This document shows positions 50,787 through 62,623 of a DNA stretch of 64,000 nucleotides, in pieces. The position numbers and the translations under genes were made by a program. The first letter of the stretch is position 1. Each line of letters starts with the position of its first letter. The notes beneath the pieces are model-generated. The model ran no database searches. It saw nothing but the letters and a program-made list of their open reading frames with translations, and had not been told where the DNA came from. Source of the DNA: a bacterium (GTDB lineage: Bacteria > Bacillota > Clostridia > Oscillospirales > Oscillospiraceae); contig JAQXJT010000040.1 of NCBI GenBank assembly GCA_029009095.1, positions 36,979 to 100,978 on the forward strand. The letters run 5' to 3'.

Positions 50787-51491
50787 TTATGCTTCCGCTT
50801 CCTCCCGCTGCCGTTCCCGGGCGATGGTGTGCTCGCACTCACTGTGCAGCGCCATCTCTCCGTCCACGCCCCTGGCTCTCGCCAGGGCCACCACGGCGTA
50901 AAGAAGCTCTCCCATGGGGCCATAAGGCTCCCCGCTGCGCGCGACCTCGTCCGCCAGCTCCCGTATCCTTGCGGCGGCTTCCTCCGCCGAAGGCATCTGC
51001 CTGCCCGCCCGCTGGGCCTTGCTCTGGATCTTCTCCGCCCGCCACAACGACGGCAGCGCCCCGGTGACGCCGGCCATGGCCTCCGAGAGGGTGCGCTGGG
51101 CGCGCTCCTTCTCCTTGATGGCCTCCCAGCCGTCCAGCGCCGCAGCGGCGCTGTCCGCCTGGGCCCCGGCGAACACATGGGGGTGGCGGAATATCAGCTT
51201 CTTGCACGCGGCGTCCGCCACGTCGTCCAGATCGAAGCGCTCCGCGTCCGCCTCGATGCTGCTGTGGAACATCACATGGAGCAGCATGTCTCCCAGCTCC
51301 TCCCGCAGGTGAGCCGGATCGCCCTCGTCGATGGCGCCGCAGACCTCGTAGGCCTCCTCCAGGGTGTTGCGCCGGAGGGACTGGTGGGTCTGTTCCCGGT
51401 CCCAGGGGCAGCCGCCCTCATGACGCAGTATTTCCACCAGTTTGCGAAAATCCTCAAGATCGTATTTTTCTTTGCCCGGAAAATCTACCAT
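50787..51491 (-). CDS. mazG: Nucleoside triphosphate pyrophosphohydrolase MazG
   Basis: 234 residues. Removes pyrophosphate from NTPs/dNTPs, a housecleaning activity. The N-terminal MazG domain has CPWDREQTHQSLRRNTLEEAYEV and EELGDMLLHVMFH with the metal-binding ExxE/ExxD pattern; the C-terminal one (LPSLWRAEKIQSKAQRAG; ELLYAVVALARARGVDGEMAL) is shorter than in E. coli (263 residues). Upstream of HU on the same strand with an 81-base gap. Confidence 0.92.
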   Translation of the reverse strand: MVDFPGKEKYDLEDFRKLVEILRHEGGCPWDREQTHQSLRRNTLEEAYEVCGAIDEGDPAHLREELGDMLLHVMFHSSIEADAERFDLDDVADAACKKLIFRHPHVFAGAQADSAAAALDGWEAIKEKERAQRTLSEAMAGVTGALPSLWRAEKIQSKAQRAGRQMPSAEEAAARIRELADEVARSGEPYGPMGELLYAVVALARARGVDGEMALHSECEHTIARERQREEAEA

Positions 51492-51583
51492 ATTTTCATC
51501 CCCACTGCAAGCTTTTTTTACAAGAGGCCGCTCTTTCTGAGCCGGCCCTGTTTTTTATGACTGTATTCGCCCTTTCCGCCCCC

Positions 51584-53185
51584 TTACCGCAGGCGGAGCT
51601 TCGCGGCGAGCTTCTCCCCGCCGGGCAGCAGCCGGAGGTCCTCCGCGGTGACCGAGCGGGTGAGCACCGCCATGACCACATAGATGACCACCGCGCAGAC
51701 GATGCCGCCGCCCATGGCCGCCAGCATGGGGAAACGCCCCCCGCCCAGAAGCCCGGACAGCAGCCCGTAGACCGCCCACGCCCCCACGCCCATGACCGCC
51801 GAGCTCAGCAGCGGGCGCAGCAGGAAACGGGAGAGACGGGGCGGATGGGAAAGGCTGCGGCGGAGGAAGAGATAGTTCATGGCCGCCATGACCGCAAAGC
51901 ACGCCACCGCGCTGATGGCCGCGCCGTGGATATTCACGGCCGGATCGCCGATGAGCACATAGTTCATGACCACCTTGACCACGCCGCCGCAAGCCATGCT
52001 GACCATGGGCAGCCGCTCGCGGCCGGTGGATTGCAGCAGGGCGTTGGTGAGCATGGTCATGCACACGAAGAAGGCCGCCGCCCCCAGATAGCGGAGGAGG
52101 CCCGGCCCCGCGGCGTTGCTGCCCGGCCAGAGCACGTTCACGATGGGGTAGGCCATTACGGAGAGGCCCACGCACATGGGCAGCACCACCACCGTGGCGG
52201 TGCGCAGCGCGCTCTCGGCGATGGCGCTGGCCTCGCCCTGCTTTTTCAGCGCCAGGCAGGAGACGATGGCGGGGATCACGCTGGCCTGGAAGGGCGTCAT
52301 GAAGTAGGAGGGCAGCATATAGAGGTTCTGCACCTTGCCGTAGATGCCGTAGAGGACCCGGGCCTCCCCGGCAGTGCAGCCCGCCGCGTCCTGCAAACGG
52401 TTGAGGATCTGGGCGTTGTCCACCAGATTGATCACCGCGATCACGCAGCCGCCCAGGGTGATGGGCACGCCGATGCGCAGCAGATCCGCAAAGATCGCTC
52501 CGCTGCTGCGGCTTTCGCCGCCGCTCCCGGAGAGGTCATAGTGCCGCGCGGTGTAGCGCACCATATAAATGAGCGCCACGGCGCTCCCGGCCAGCACGCC
52601 GAAGATGGCCCCGGCCGAAGCCACGGGCAGCCCCCGGCCGCTGCGCACCAGATACCAGGCCAGCGCCAGACCCACCGGCACTTTCACCGCCACCTCCAGG
52701 ATCTGGCTGACGGTGGTGGGGGTCATGTTCCCATGGCCCTGGCAATAGCCCCGGTAGACACTGAGCACGCACACCAGAAGCGCGGCCGGGCCCAGCACGA
52801 AGATGCCCTGCATGGCCTGCACATCGCCCAGCCGGTAGGCCAGCGCGTCCGGGAAGAGCATCATCACCAGGCAGGCCGCGCCGCCCAGCGCCGCCAGAAA
52901 GGCCAGCGCCACGCGGAAGATCCGCTGCACCTCGCCCTTTCTGCCAAGGGTGTCGGCCTCGGAGATCATCCGGCTCAGCGCCACGGGGAAGCCCGCCGTG
53001 GAGAGAGTGAGGAAGAGCGTGTATATGTTGTAGGCGGATATGAAGTTGCTGAAGCCCTCGTCCCCCAGCAGCTTCATGCTGCCCAGCGGGATCTTGAACA
53101 GAGCGCCCAGCACCTTGACCACGATGACGCCCGCGGTCATGATCGCCGCCCCGTGTAAGTAGTTTTGCCGTTTTGCCTCCGCCAT
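51584..53185 (-). CDS. SpoVB/MurJ-like lipid flippase (MOP superfamily)
   Basis: 533 residues with about fourteen membrane spans. The N-terminal YLHGAAIMTAGVIVVKVLGALFKIPL and the YRGYCQGHGNMTPT motif are those of the SpoVB branch (polysaccharide/lipid II exporter group); SpoVB/YtgP relatives move lipid-linked precursors across the membrane during sporulation or wall growth. ATG at 53185 has AGGAGGTATGGT upstream. SpoVB-type genes hint at, but do not prove, spore formation. Confidence 0.85.
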   Translation of the reverse strand: MAEAKRQNYLHGAAIMTAGVIVVKVLGALFKIPLGSMKLLGDEGFSNFISAYNIYTLFLTLSTAGFPVALSRMISEADTLGRKGEVQRIFRVALAFLAALGGAACLVMMLFPDALAYRLGDVQAMQGIFVLGPAALLVCVLSVYRGYCQGHGNMTPTTVSQILEVAVKVPVGLALAWYLVRSGRGLPVASAGAIFGVLAGSAVALIYMVRYTARHYDLSGSGGESRSSGAIFADLLRIGVPITLGGCVIAVINLVDNAQILNRLQDAAGCTAGEARVLYGIYGKVQNLYMLPSYFMTPFQASVIPAIVSCLALKKQGEASAIAESALRTATVVVLPMCVGLSVMAYPIVNVLWPGSNAAGPGLLRYLGAAAFFVCMTMLTNALLQSTGRERLPMVSMACGGVVKVVMNYVLIGDPAVNIHGAAISAVACFAVMAAMNYLFLRRSLSHPPRLSRFLLRPLLSSAVMGVGAWAVYGLLSGLLGGGRFPMLAAMGGGIVCAVVIYVVMAVLTRSVTAEDLRLLPGGEKLAAKLRLR

Positions 53186-53377
53186 ACCATACCTCCTGTG
53201 AGCAGATGTGGGACATTCTTCTGTCGGCATATTATGCGCGGACGAGGTATTTTACACCATCGATGGGGGAAATGCAAGGGGGCGGGAGGGGGGAGAATGT
53301 TCCGCTCCCTCTTGCTTTTCGCCGCGGATTATGGTTATAATTAGGAGTTAGACTATGAGAAAGGGCTGTACACCCCC

Positions 53378-54964
<1,587 letters not shown>

Positions 54965-55015
54965 GGTCCTCCGCCCGCCGGGGGCCAAAACTCCCGCTTT
55001 TTCCGCAAAAAGCTC

Positions 55016-55044
55016 TTGCATTGGAGCACAGGGTATGCTAAAAT
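55016..55044 (+). promoter_or_regulatory. Promoter of rpmE
   Basis: TTGCAT (55016-55021), 17 bases, TAAAAT (55039-55044). Confidence 0.7.
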
Positions 55045-55114
55045 ACTCTTCGCGCCTTGTATCCTTGGGGCAGTTCCCCCAAACTCAGGGCAGCATTTTG
55101 TGAGGTGTATGATC

Positions 55115-55315
55115 ATGAAGGAAGGAATCCATCCCAACTACCAGCGCGCCACCATCCGCTGCGCCTGCGGCGAGGTCATCGAGACCGGCTCCACCAAGAA
55201 GGACATCACCGTGGAGATCTGCTCCAAGTGCCACCCCTTCTACACCGGCAAGCAGAAGCTGGTCGATACCAGCGGCCGCGTGGACAAGTTCAACAAGAAG
55301 TTCGGACTGAAATAA
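55115..55315 (+). CDS. rpmE: Ribosomal protein L31
   Basis: 66 residues, zinc-binding (C+) form: CAC near residue 16 and [12 protein letters not shown] near residue 37 give the four Cys. ATG at 55115 has TGAGGTG 7 bases upstream; an in-frame ATG two codons earlier lies too close to it. Confidence 0.96.
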   Translation: MKEGIHPNYQRATIRCACGEVIETGSTKKDITVEICSKCHPFYTGKQKLVDTSGRVDKFNKKFGLK

Positions 55316-55328
55316 ACCGCCGAAAAGC

Positions 55329-55368
55329 TGAGAGGGCCGTTTCCTTTGTGGAAGCAGCCCTCTCATGC
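55329..55368 (+). terminator. Terminator of rpmE
   Basis: Stem tgagagggc/gccctctca with a roughly 20-base loop, followed by tgcttt. Lies between rpmE and the protease gene. Confidence 0.55.
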
Positions 55369-55399
55369 TTTCCCGGCAGGGAAGAAAGGATCAGAGTCT

Positions 55400-56386
55400 A
55401 TGAGCAAAAAGCAGTTTCTTTATCTGGTGCTGGCGGCGCTGCTCTTCGTGGGCACGGGGCTGATCGGCGTCCGGGCCGCCCGCGGCGTGGTGGAGGAGGC
55501 CGGTTCCCTGGTTGGCCAGGCGGAGAGCCTGTTTGTTCCGGGAGAGAGCCTGCCCCCTGTCTCCCCCTATGTGGCGCTGGTGCGGGTGGAGGGAACCATC
55601 GCCTCCGGCGGCGGCTCCCTCTCCTCTGACGGCTTCGACCTGGACGGCACCATCGGCTACATTGACAGCCTCATCGACGACGGGAACAATGTGGGTATGC
55701 TCCTCTACATCGACTCCCCCGGCGGTGAGATGGGAGCCGCGGACGATCTCTACTACGCCCTGATGGACTACAAGGACTACACCGGCCGCCCCATCTACTG
55801 CTACTTCGGCAGCTATGCCTGCTCCGGGGGCTACTATGTGGCCATGCCCGCCGATGAGATCTGCGCCGACCGCAACTGTATGTGCGTGAACATCGGCGTG
55901 TATATCAGCACCTACAACTTCTCCGGGCTCATGGAGCGCTACGGCGTGGAGCAGGTGAACTTCAAGAGCAGCGAAAACAAGGGCATCGGCATGAGCGGCG
56001 TCCCCTGGACGGAGGAGCAGCGGGCCATCTACCAGTCCATGGTGGATCTCTACTACGATCAGTTCCTGGGCGTGGTGGCCCAGGGCCGGGGCTGGACAAA
56101 GGAGCAGGTGCGCGAGCGCAACGACGGCAGGGAAATGCTGGCCGCCCAGGCGCTGGAGGCCGGCTTCATCGACTCCATCGGCCGCTACTGCGACTACGAA
56201 GCGGAGGTTCTCTCCCGCTTTGAGGAGGGCACCGTGATCTACGAGAGGGTGGAGAGCGCCTCCCTCTTCGACGAGCTTCTCTCCTCCCTCCGCTCTCTCG
56301 CCCCCAAAAGCGAGAGCGAGGAGCTGCGGGACGTGATGAATGGGCACAAGGGCATGGTGGTGATGGCTTATGAAGGAACATACTGA
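55400..56386 (+). CDS. SppA-like signal peptide peptidase (S49 family)
   Basis: 328 residues with one N-terminal membrane helix (about 5-24). S49 serine protease fold: LLYIDSPGGEMGAAD precedes the nucleophile S142 in YACSGGYYVAM, and K194 in SSENKGIGM, 52 residues on, is the likely general base as in B. subtilis SppA. These enzymes clear leftover signal peptides in the membrane. The protein has extra Cys near the active site (C134, C141). ATG 55400; the RDD gene starts within its end (17-base overlap). Confidence 0.87.
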   Translation: MSKKQFLYLVLAALLFVGTGLIGVRAARGVVEEAGSLVGQAESLFVPGESLPPVSPYVALVRVEGTIASGGGSLSSDGFDLDGTIGYIDSLIDDGNNVGMLLYIDSPGGEMGAADDLYYALMDYKDYTGRPIYCYFGSYACSGGYYVAMPADEICADRNCMCVNIGVYISTYNFSGLMERYGVEQVNFKSSENKGIGMSGVPWTEEQRAIYQSMVDLYYDQFLGVVAQGRGWTKEQVRERNDGREMLAAQALEAGFIDSIGRYCDYEAEVLSRFEEGTVIYERVESASLFDELLSSLRSLAPKSESEELRDVMNGHKGMVVMAYEGTY

Positions 56387-56888
56387 GCTCTCTTACGCCC
56401 CCTTTTTCCCCCGGCTGGCGGCGCTGGCGCTGGATCACATCTTCCTCTTCTTCGCCCTGCTGATCCCCCGGCTCTGTCTCTGGGGGGCCTCCGCGGCGCT
56501 CACCGCCCCGGTGCTTTTCCGCTACAGTCTCGGCGAGGTGGCGCTCTACCTGCTGCGCGCCGCCTACTTTGTGCTGCTGACATACTTTGGCGGCTGCACG
56601 CTGGGCAAGCGGGCCATGGGGCTGCGGGTGGTGGACGCCGGGGGCGGGCGCTGCCGCTTCCTGGATGTGCTCTACCGGGAGACTGTGGGGCGGTATCTCA
56701 GCGGCTTCCTCTGCATCGGCTACCTTCTCGCGCTGGGCGACAGGGAGTGCCGCGCCCTCCACGACCGCATCTGCGACACCCGGGTGGTCTGGAGCGACGC
56801 CTCCCCCCGGCGGCGGGATGTGCCCGCGCTGCGGAAGGTGGAGACCGACGACCCCATGCGGGACTGGTACAAGCCCTACCGGATATGA
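56370..56888 (+). CDS. RDD family membrane protein
   Basis: 172 residues with three or four membrane spans. APFFPRLAALALDHIFL is the RDD start (Arg and Asp conserved), and CTLGKRAMGLRVVD the typical GKxxxGLRVVD. ALHDRICDTRVV closes the domain. Function is not well defined for the family. Overlaps the protease gene by 17 bases and the HAD gene by 4. Confidence 0.88.
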   Translation: MKEHTELSYAPFFPRLAALALDHIFLFFALLIPRLCLWGASAALTAPVLFRYSLGEVALYLLRAAYFVLLTYFGGCTLGKRAMGLRVVDAGGGRCRFLDVLYRETVGRYLSGFLCIGYLLALGDRECRALHDRICDTRVVWSDASPRRRDVPALRKVETDDPMRDWYKPYRI

Positions 56889-57574
56889 ACATGAAAAAAG
56901 CGGTCTTTCTGGATATCGACAACACGCTGCTGGACTTCGACGCCTGCTCCGAGGAGGCCATCCGTCTGGGCTTTGAGGAGCGGGGGCTCCGCTGGGAGCA
57001 CGGGTTCTACGCCACCTTCCGGCGCGTCAACGACGCCCTCTGGCAGCAACTGGAGCGGGGCGAACTCACCCTGGAGGAGCTTTATGCCGTCCGCTTCGAC
57101 CGGGTCTTCGGGGCCATGGGCGTCCGGGTGGACGGGGCGGAGTTTGAGCGGGGCTTCCGGCTGCGCCTCCACGATCTGGCCATCCCCATGGCGGGCGCCG
57201 GGGCGCTGCTGCGCGCACTTTGGGGGCGCTACCGGCTCTTCGCCGCCAGCAACGGCCCCCACGAACAGCAGCTCAATCGCCTGCAAAGCTCCGGCCTTCT
57301 CCCCTTCTTTGAGGATGTCTTTACCTCCCAGCGCATGGGCTACAACAAGCCCGGGCGGAACTTCTTCGACGCCTGCTTCGCCCTGCTGCCCGGTCTGAGT
57401 CCCGCGGACTGCGTCATGGTGGGGGACTCCCTCACCGCCGACATCGCCGGCGCGCTGGACTACGGCATGGACGCCATCTTCCTCAACCCCCGCGCCCTGC
57501 CCCTCCCGCCCGCTCTCTCCGCGGCCCAAAGCGCCGCCACGCTGGAGGAAGTGGCCGCGCTGCTGGGCGTCTGA
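56885..57574 (+). CDS. HAD family hydrolase (YjjG-like)
   Basis: 229 residues. Motif I FLDIDNTLLDFD, motif II ASNG, motif III KPGRNFFD and motif IV MVGDSLTADIAGA. The layout (alpha-helical cap after motif I) matches YjjG-type nucleotidases that clear odd nucleotide monophosphates. ATG at 56885 overlaps the RDD stop (ATGA), so coupled translation is likely; ATG at 56891 is an alternative. Confidence 0.9.
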   Translation: MNMKKAVFLDIDNTLLDFDACSEEAIRLGFEERGLRWEHGFYATFRRVNDALWQQLERGELTLEELYAVRFDRVFGAMGVRVDGAEFERGFRLRLHDLAIPMAGAGALLRALWGRYRLFAASNGPHEQQLNRLQSSGLLPFFEDVFTSQRMGYNKPGRNFFDACFALLPGLSPADCVMVGDSLTADIAGALDYGMDAIFLNPRALPLPPALSAAQSAATLEEVAALLGV

Positions 57575-57619
57575 GCGGCGGCCTGCCGTCAAGTCTCCCA
57601 GCGGGGTGCGGCCATTATA

Positions 57620-57662
57620 AAACAGGAACAGCCACAGCAGCGCAAACTGCTGTGGCTGTTCC
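57620..57662 (+). terminator. Terminator of the HAD unit
   Basis: Perfect stem acaggaacagccacagcag/ctgctgtggctgttcc-type with short loop (gcgcaaa). T-tract weak. Confidence 0.65.
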
Positions 57663-57719
57663 CGCCTTGTGGACGCCCGCCCTCACGGGGTGGGCTTTTC
57701 CGTCTTTCAAGCCCGTTTT

Positions 57720-57839
57720 CTTCTCCCGGCTGTACCGCCCCGCCTCGATGGAGGGGAAGAAATAGGGCTTGCACTCGTAGCTGTGCACGGCGAAGTGCCC
57801 GAACGAGAGCCAGGGCACACAGGAGACGGTGTAGGCGTT
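57720..57839 (-). pseudogene. Chloramphenicol acetyltransferase remnant
   Basis: One minus-strand frame encodes [20 protein letters not shown] followed by [17 protein letters not shown]. This aligns by eye with the middle of CAT enzymes (cf. FFVSANPWVSFTSF... in CatA1 and the PWxSFTHF/KPYFFPS form of gut Firmicutes). The catalytic HHAxxDG, which should come about 20 residues later, is gone: the frame degenerates to [11 protein letters not shown] and stops at 57615. Nothing CAT-like is found upstream, where another gene ends at 57878. Only about 40 codons remain, so it is not functional. Confidence 0.65.
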
Positions 57840-57877
57840 GGGCGGCGGCGATGAAAACCTGCGTATGGTCGAGACCC

Positions 57878-58615
57878 TCACATCCTCCGGCTGACACTGT
57901 CGGAGAGGGCCAGAACTTTCCGCCTGTCCCGCTCCTCCCGGCTCTCCCGCCGCTTTTGCTCTTTCTCCCGCTCCCGGCGTTTGCTCTCCCGGAGCAGCGC
58001 CGCCGCGCTCACCGCCGAGAGCAGCCCCATGGAGCCCAGCCACCGGAGCCATTCGCCCAGCCCGGCCCGCTCCGGGAAATGCCAGAGCAGCGCGCCCTCC
58101 AGCATCCCCAGCGCCGCCGCGCCAAACAGCACCCACCAGATATTGCGCCGCCGCAGCAGCTTTTTCACCGGCATATCCGGAAAAACAGCCTTGACCGTCA
58201 CCCCCAGGGCCGCCAGCATCACCGCCGCCATGCCCAGCCACAAAAGGAGGGTGCGCAGCAGGGGCGACAGTCCCCCGCCCAGGAGCGCCCCGAGGATGCT
58301 CACCGCGGCGCAGCCCGCGCCCCAGACCCCCAGGCCGGAGAACAGCCGGACTCCCAGCGGGAGCCGCCCCAGACGCCGGGCCCGTTGCCGGACGCGGCGC
58401 TTTTCCTCGTTCTCCTCCCCCGCGCCGTCGCCGTCGTCGCCCCCGTCCGTGTCCGGGGAGATCATCTCCAGGATGCCCGGGGCCGGGGCGTCCTCCGGCG
58501 GCGCTTCCCTGTCGCCGTGGAAGAGGCCGCCCAGCACCAGCGCGGCGGAGGTGAGCAGCGCCGTGGCCGTCCGGCCCACCGCCCGGAGGGTCCTGCGCCC
58601 TTCGTTCTTTTCCAT
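57878..58615 (-). CDS. Hypothetical membrane protein
   Basis: 245 residues, not recognised. One N-terminal hydrophobic segment (about 15-32), an acidic stretch ([17 protein letters not shown]), then four likely membrane spans (about 90-205) and a strongly charged C-terminal tail of Arg/Glu (about 208-245). Start has GGGGGGAGAACC upstream. Stands alone between the CAT remnant and argG. Confidence 0.6.
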   Translation of the reverse strand: MEKNEGRRTLRAVGRTATALLTSAALVLGGLFHGDREAPPEDAPAPGILEMISPDTDGGDDGDGAGEENEEKRRVRQRARRLGRLPLGVRLFSGLGVWGAGCAAVSILGALLGGGLSPLLRTLLLWLGMAAVMLAALGVTVKAVFPDMPVKKLLRRRNIWWVLFGAAALGMLEGALLWHFPERAGLGEWLRWLGSMGLLSAVSAAALLRESKRREREKEQKRRESREERDRRKVLALSDSVSRRM

Positions 58616-58778
58616 GGTTCTCCCCCCTTTTCCGTATGTTCGTGCCCTCCATTATACCCTCCGCCCCCGTGGAAAACAAGCCGCCTGCCGCCCGCCGGCG
58701 CAGATTTCATAAAAAACGCCCGGCAAAAGGCCCCGGGCCTGTCACTTTGCCGAAAATTCTATAATTTCGGATATTTAC

Positions 58779-58807
58779 TTGACTTTTCCCGGGTACGCTC
58801 CTATATT
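58779..58807 (+). promoter_or_regulatory. Promoter of argG
   Basis: TTGACT (58779-58784), 17 bases, TATATT (58802-58807). Confidence 0.75.
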
Positions 58808-58810
58808 ATC

Positions 58811-58824
58811 CTTATAAATATTCA
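58811..58824 (+). promoter_or_regulatory. Possible ARG box
   Basis: CTTATAAATATTCA, just downstream of the -10, fits the right half of the ArgR site (ATTCA) and 7 of 10 fixed positions overall. Position would suit repression; no argR in the window. Confidence 0.35.
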
Positions 58825-58840
58825 TGGAGGTACATTTTTT

Positions 58841-60058
<1,218 letters not shown>

Positions 60059-60084
60059 GTCCCGCCATCCCCGCGCTTTCTTTC

Positions 60085-60118
60085 CCCCTGCCGCCCTCCG
60101 GGCGGACAGGGGGTTCGC
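60085..60118 (+). terminator. Hairpin between argG and argH
   Basis: GC-rich stem ccccctgccgccc/gggcggacaggggg (one bulge) followed by ttcgcgccttttt. Probably attenuates rather than separates the genes. Confidence 0.5.
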
Positions 60119-60211
60119 GCCTTTTTCCTCTGCCCCTTCCTCCGGAGGGCGGCGGGGACGCCGATGAAATACATGTGAGCCGCCCGGCGCGGCGGCAAAG
60201 AAGGAGAAGCT

Positions 60212-61588
60212 ATGGCAAAAATGTGGGCTGGCCGTACCAGCGGCGTCACGGACAGCATTGCGGACGATTTCAACTCCTCCCTTCGTTTTGACCACCGGAT
60301 GTACCGGCAGGACATCACCGGCAGCATGGCCCACGCCGCCATGCTGGGGGAGCAGGGCATCATCTCCCGGCAGGAGGCCGATCGCCTCATCGGGGGGCTG
60401 GAGGGCATTCTGCGGGATCTTGACAGCGGAGCGCTGGACTTTGACCCCAGCTGCGAGGACATCCATATGTTCGTCGAGCAGGTGCTCACGGAGCGGCTGG
60501 GGGACGTGGGCAAGAAGCTGCACACCGCCCGGAGCCGCAACGACCAGGTGGCGCTGGACATCCGGCTCTATCTGCGGCAGGAGATCGACGAGATCTCCGC
60601 TCTCACCCGGGAGCTGCTGAAGACCGTGGTGGACAAGGCCGAGGAGTACAAAGACGCCATTATGCCCGGCTACACCCACCTCCAGCGGGCCCAGCCGGTG
60701 ACCTTCGGCCACTACCTGATGGCCTACGCCATGATGCTCCAGCGGGATCTGGGCCGTCTGGCCGACTGCCGCAGGCGCATGAACCTCTCCCCCATCGGCT
60801 GCTGCGCTCTGGCGGGCACCACCTACCCCACCGACCGGGAGATGGAGGCAGCCGCGCTGGGCTTTGACGGGGTCTGTCTCAACAGCATGGACGGTGTCTC
60901 CGACCGGGACTTTGCCCTGGAGCTGCTCTCCGCCCTCTCCGTGGAGATGATGCACCTCTCCCGCTTCAGCGAGGAGATCATCCTCTGGTGCAGCTGGGAG
61001 TTCGGGTTCGTGGAGCTGTCCGACGCCTTCACCACCGGCTCGTCCATCATGCCCCAGAAGAAGAACGCGGACATGGCCGAGCTGGTGCGGGGCAAGACCG
61101 GGCGGGTCTACGGAGAGCTGATGGCCCTCCTCACCACCATGAAGGGACTCCCTCTGGCCTACAACAAGGATATGCAGGAGGACAAGGAGGGGCTGTTCGA
61201 CGGCTGCGACACGGTGAAAATGTGTCTCCGGGTCTTTACGGGCATGGTGGCCACCCTGCGCGCCAGGCGGGAGAACATGCTCGCCGCCGCTCAGAAGGGC
61301 TTCATCAACGCCACGGATCTGGCCGACTATCTGGTGGGCAAGGGGCTTCCCTTCCGCAGCGCCTACAAGATCTCCGGGGAGCTGGTGGCCTGGTGCATCG
61401 CGCACGGACAGGTGCTGGAGACGCTGCCGCTGGAGGTGTACAGGGAACATTGCGAGCTCTTTGACGAGGGGCTTTACGAGGCCATCGACCTGCGCCGCTG
61501 CGTGGCGCTGCGCACCTCCCAGGGCGGCACCAGCGTAAGCTCCGTGGAAGCGCAGATCGCCTCCATGCGGCAATTTCTCAATGAGTAA
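60212..61588 (+). CDS. argH: Argininosuccinate lyase
   Basis: 458 residues. Splits argininosuccinate to arginine and fumarate. The fumarase/aspartase signature GSSIMPQKKN near residue 279 holds the catalytic Ser; HTARSRNDQVA, YTHLQRAQP and the C-terminal YKISGELVAWC are family motifs. AAGGAGAAGCT upstream. 15 bases before argF. Confidence 0.97.
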   Translation: MAKMWAGRTSGVTDSIADDFNSSLRFDHRMYRQDITGSMAHAAMLGEQGIISRQEADRLIGGLEGILRDLDSGALDFDPSCEDIHMFVEQVLTERLGDVGKKLHTARSRNDQVALDIRLYLRQEIDEISALTRELLKTVVDKAEEYKDAIMPGYTHLQRAQPVTFGHYLMAYAMMLQRDLGRLADCRRRMNLSPIGCCALAGTTYPTDREMEAAALGFDGVCLNSMDGVSDRDFALELLSALSVEMMHLSRFSEEIILWCSWEFGFVELSDAFTTGSSIMPQKKNADMAELVRGKTGRVYGELMALLTTMKGLPLAYNKDMQEDKEGLFDGCDTVKMCLRVFTGMVATLRARRENMLAAAQKGFINATDLADYLVGKGLPFRSAYKISGELVAWCIAHGQVLETLPLEVYREHCELFDEGLYEAIDLRRCVALRTSQGGTSVSSVEAQIASMRQFLNE

Positions 61589-61603
61589 GAAAGGGGCAGA
61601 AGG

Positions 61604-62587
61604 ATGAATTTGAAGGGCCGGAGCTTTCTGACGCTGCTGGACTACACCGCCGAAGAGATCGGGGGGCTGCTGGATCTGGCGGCAGAGCTGAAGGAGAAGA
61701 AGAAAAACGGCGTCCCCCACCGTCTCTGCGAGGGGAAAAATGTGGCGCTGATCTTTGAAAAGACCAGCACCCGCACCCGCTGCGCCTTCGAGGTGGCGTC
61801 GGCGGATCTGGGCATCCACCCGGTCTATCTGGATTCGAAGGGTTCCCAGATCGGCAAAAAGGAGAGCATCGCCGACACCGCGCGGGTGCTGGGGCGGATG
61901 TTCGATGGCATCGAGTACCGGGGCTTCGGGCAGAGCCGGGTGGAGGCGCTGGCCCGCTACGCCGGAGTGCCGGTGTGGAACGGACTCACCAACGAATACC
62001 ACCCCACCCAGATTTTGGCCGATCTTCTGACCATCCGGGAACATTTTGGCGATCTGGCGGGAAAAAAGCTTGTATACATGGGCGACGCCCGCTATAATAT
62101 GGGCAATTCTCTCATGGTAGGCTGCGCGAAAATGGGGATGCGCTTCGTGGCCTGCGCCCCGGAGAAATACTTCCCCGACGCCGCGCTGGTGGAGCGCTGC
62201 CGCGCCATCGCCGCGGAGAGCGGCGCGACGCTCTCCTTTGAGACCGAGCCGGAAAAGGCCGTGCAGGGCGCCCATGTGATCTATACGGATGTGTGGGTCT
62301 CCATGGGCGAGCCGGAGTCGGTCTGGGAAGAGCGTATCCGCGATCTCAGCCCCTACCGGGTGACGGAGGAGCTGATGGCCGCGGCGGGGGAGCAATGCCG
62401 CTTTATGCACTGCCTCCCCGCCTTCCACGACCGGGAGACCCAGGTGGGCGAGGAGATCTTCGAAAAGTACGGCATCGAGTGCATGGAGGTCACCAACGGC
62501 GTCTTTGAGGGCGGACAGAGCATCGTCTTTGACGAGGCGGAGAACCGGATGCACACCATCAAGGCGGTCATGGCCGCCACGCTCTGA
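61604..62587 (+). CDS. argF: Ornithine carbamoyltransferase
   Basis: 327 residues. Makes citrulline from ornithine and carbamoyl phosphate. Carbamoyl phosphate-binding STRTR ([15 protein letters not shown]), [12 protein letters not shown], and the ornithine motif with HCLPAFHD show the class. Whether it is the anabolic (argF) or catabolic (arcB) form rests on context: the argG-argH neighbours favour synthesis. Confidence 0.95.
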   Translation: MNLKGRSFLTLLDYTAEEIGGLLDLAAELKEKKKNGVPHRLCEGKNVALIFEKTSTRTRCAFEVASADLGIHPVYLDSKGSQIGKKESIADTARVLGRMFDGIEYRGFGQSRVEALARYAGVPVWNGLTNEYHPTQILADLLTIREHFGDLAGKKLVYMGDARYNMGNSLMVGCAKMGMRFVACAPEKYFPDAALVERCRAIAAESGATLSFETEPEKAVQGAHVIYTDVWVSMGEPESVWEERIRDLSPYRVTEELMAAAGEQCRFMHCLPAFHDRETQVGEEIFEKYGIECMEVTNGVFEGGQSIVFDEAENRMHTIKAVMAATL

Positions 62588-62623
62588 GAGAAAAAGAAAG
62601 AGAAACGGGAGAAAGAGACAGCT

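Larger units (their letters stand above)
57575..57877 (-). other. 303-base region with a terminator hairpin and a gene remnant
   Basis: Contains the hairpin at 57620-57662 and a degraded chloramphenicol acetyltransferase segment (57720-57839). No intact reading frame. Confidence 0.7.

Noticed and set aside
51519-51560. Hairpin followed by TTTTTT on the plus strand
   Set aside because: It points away from both minus-strand neighbours (flippase and mazG), and no plus-strand gene ends there, so I do not call it a terminator.
57851-58840. 330-codon upstream extension of argG
   Set aside because: It runs antisense to the membrane protein gene and over the argG promoter; the true start at 58841 has a ribosome site and matches the family length.
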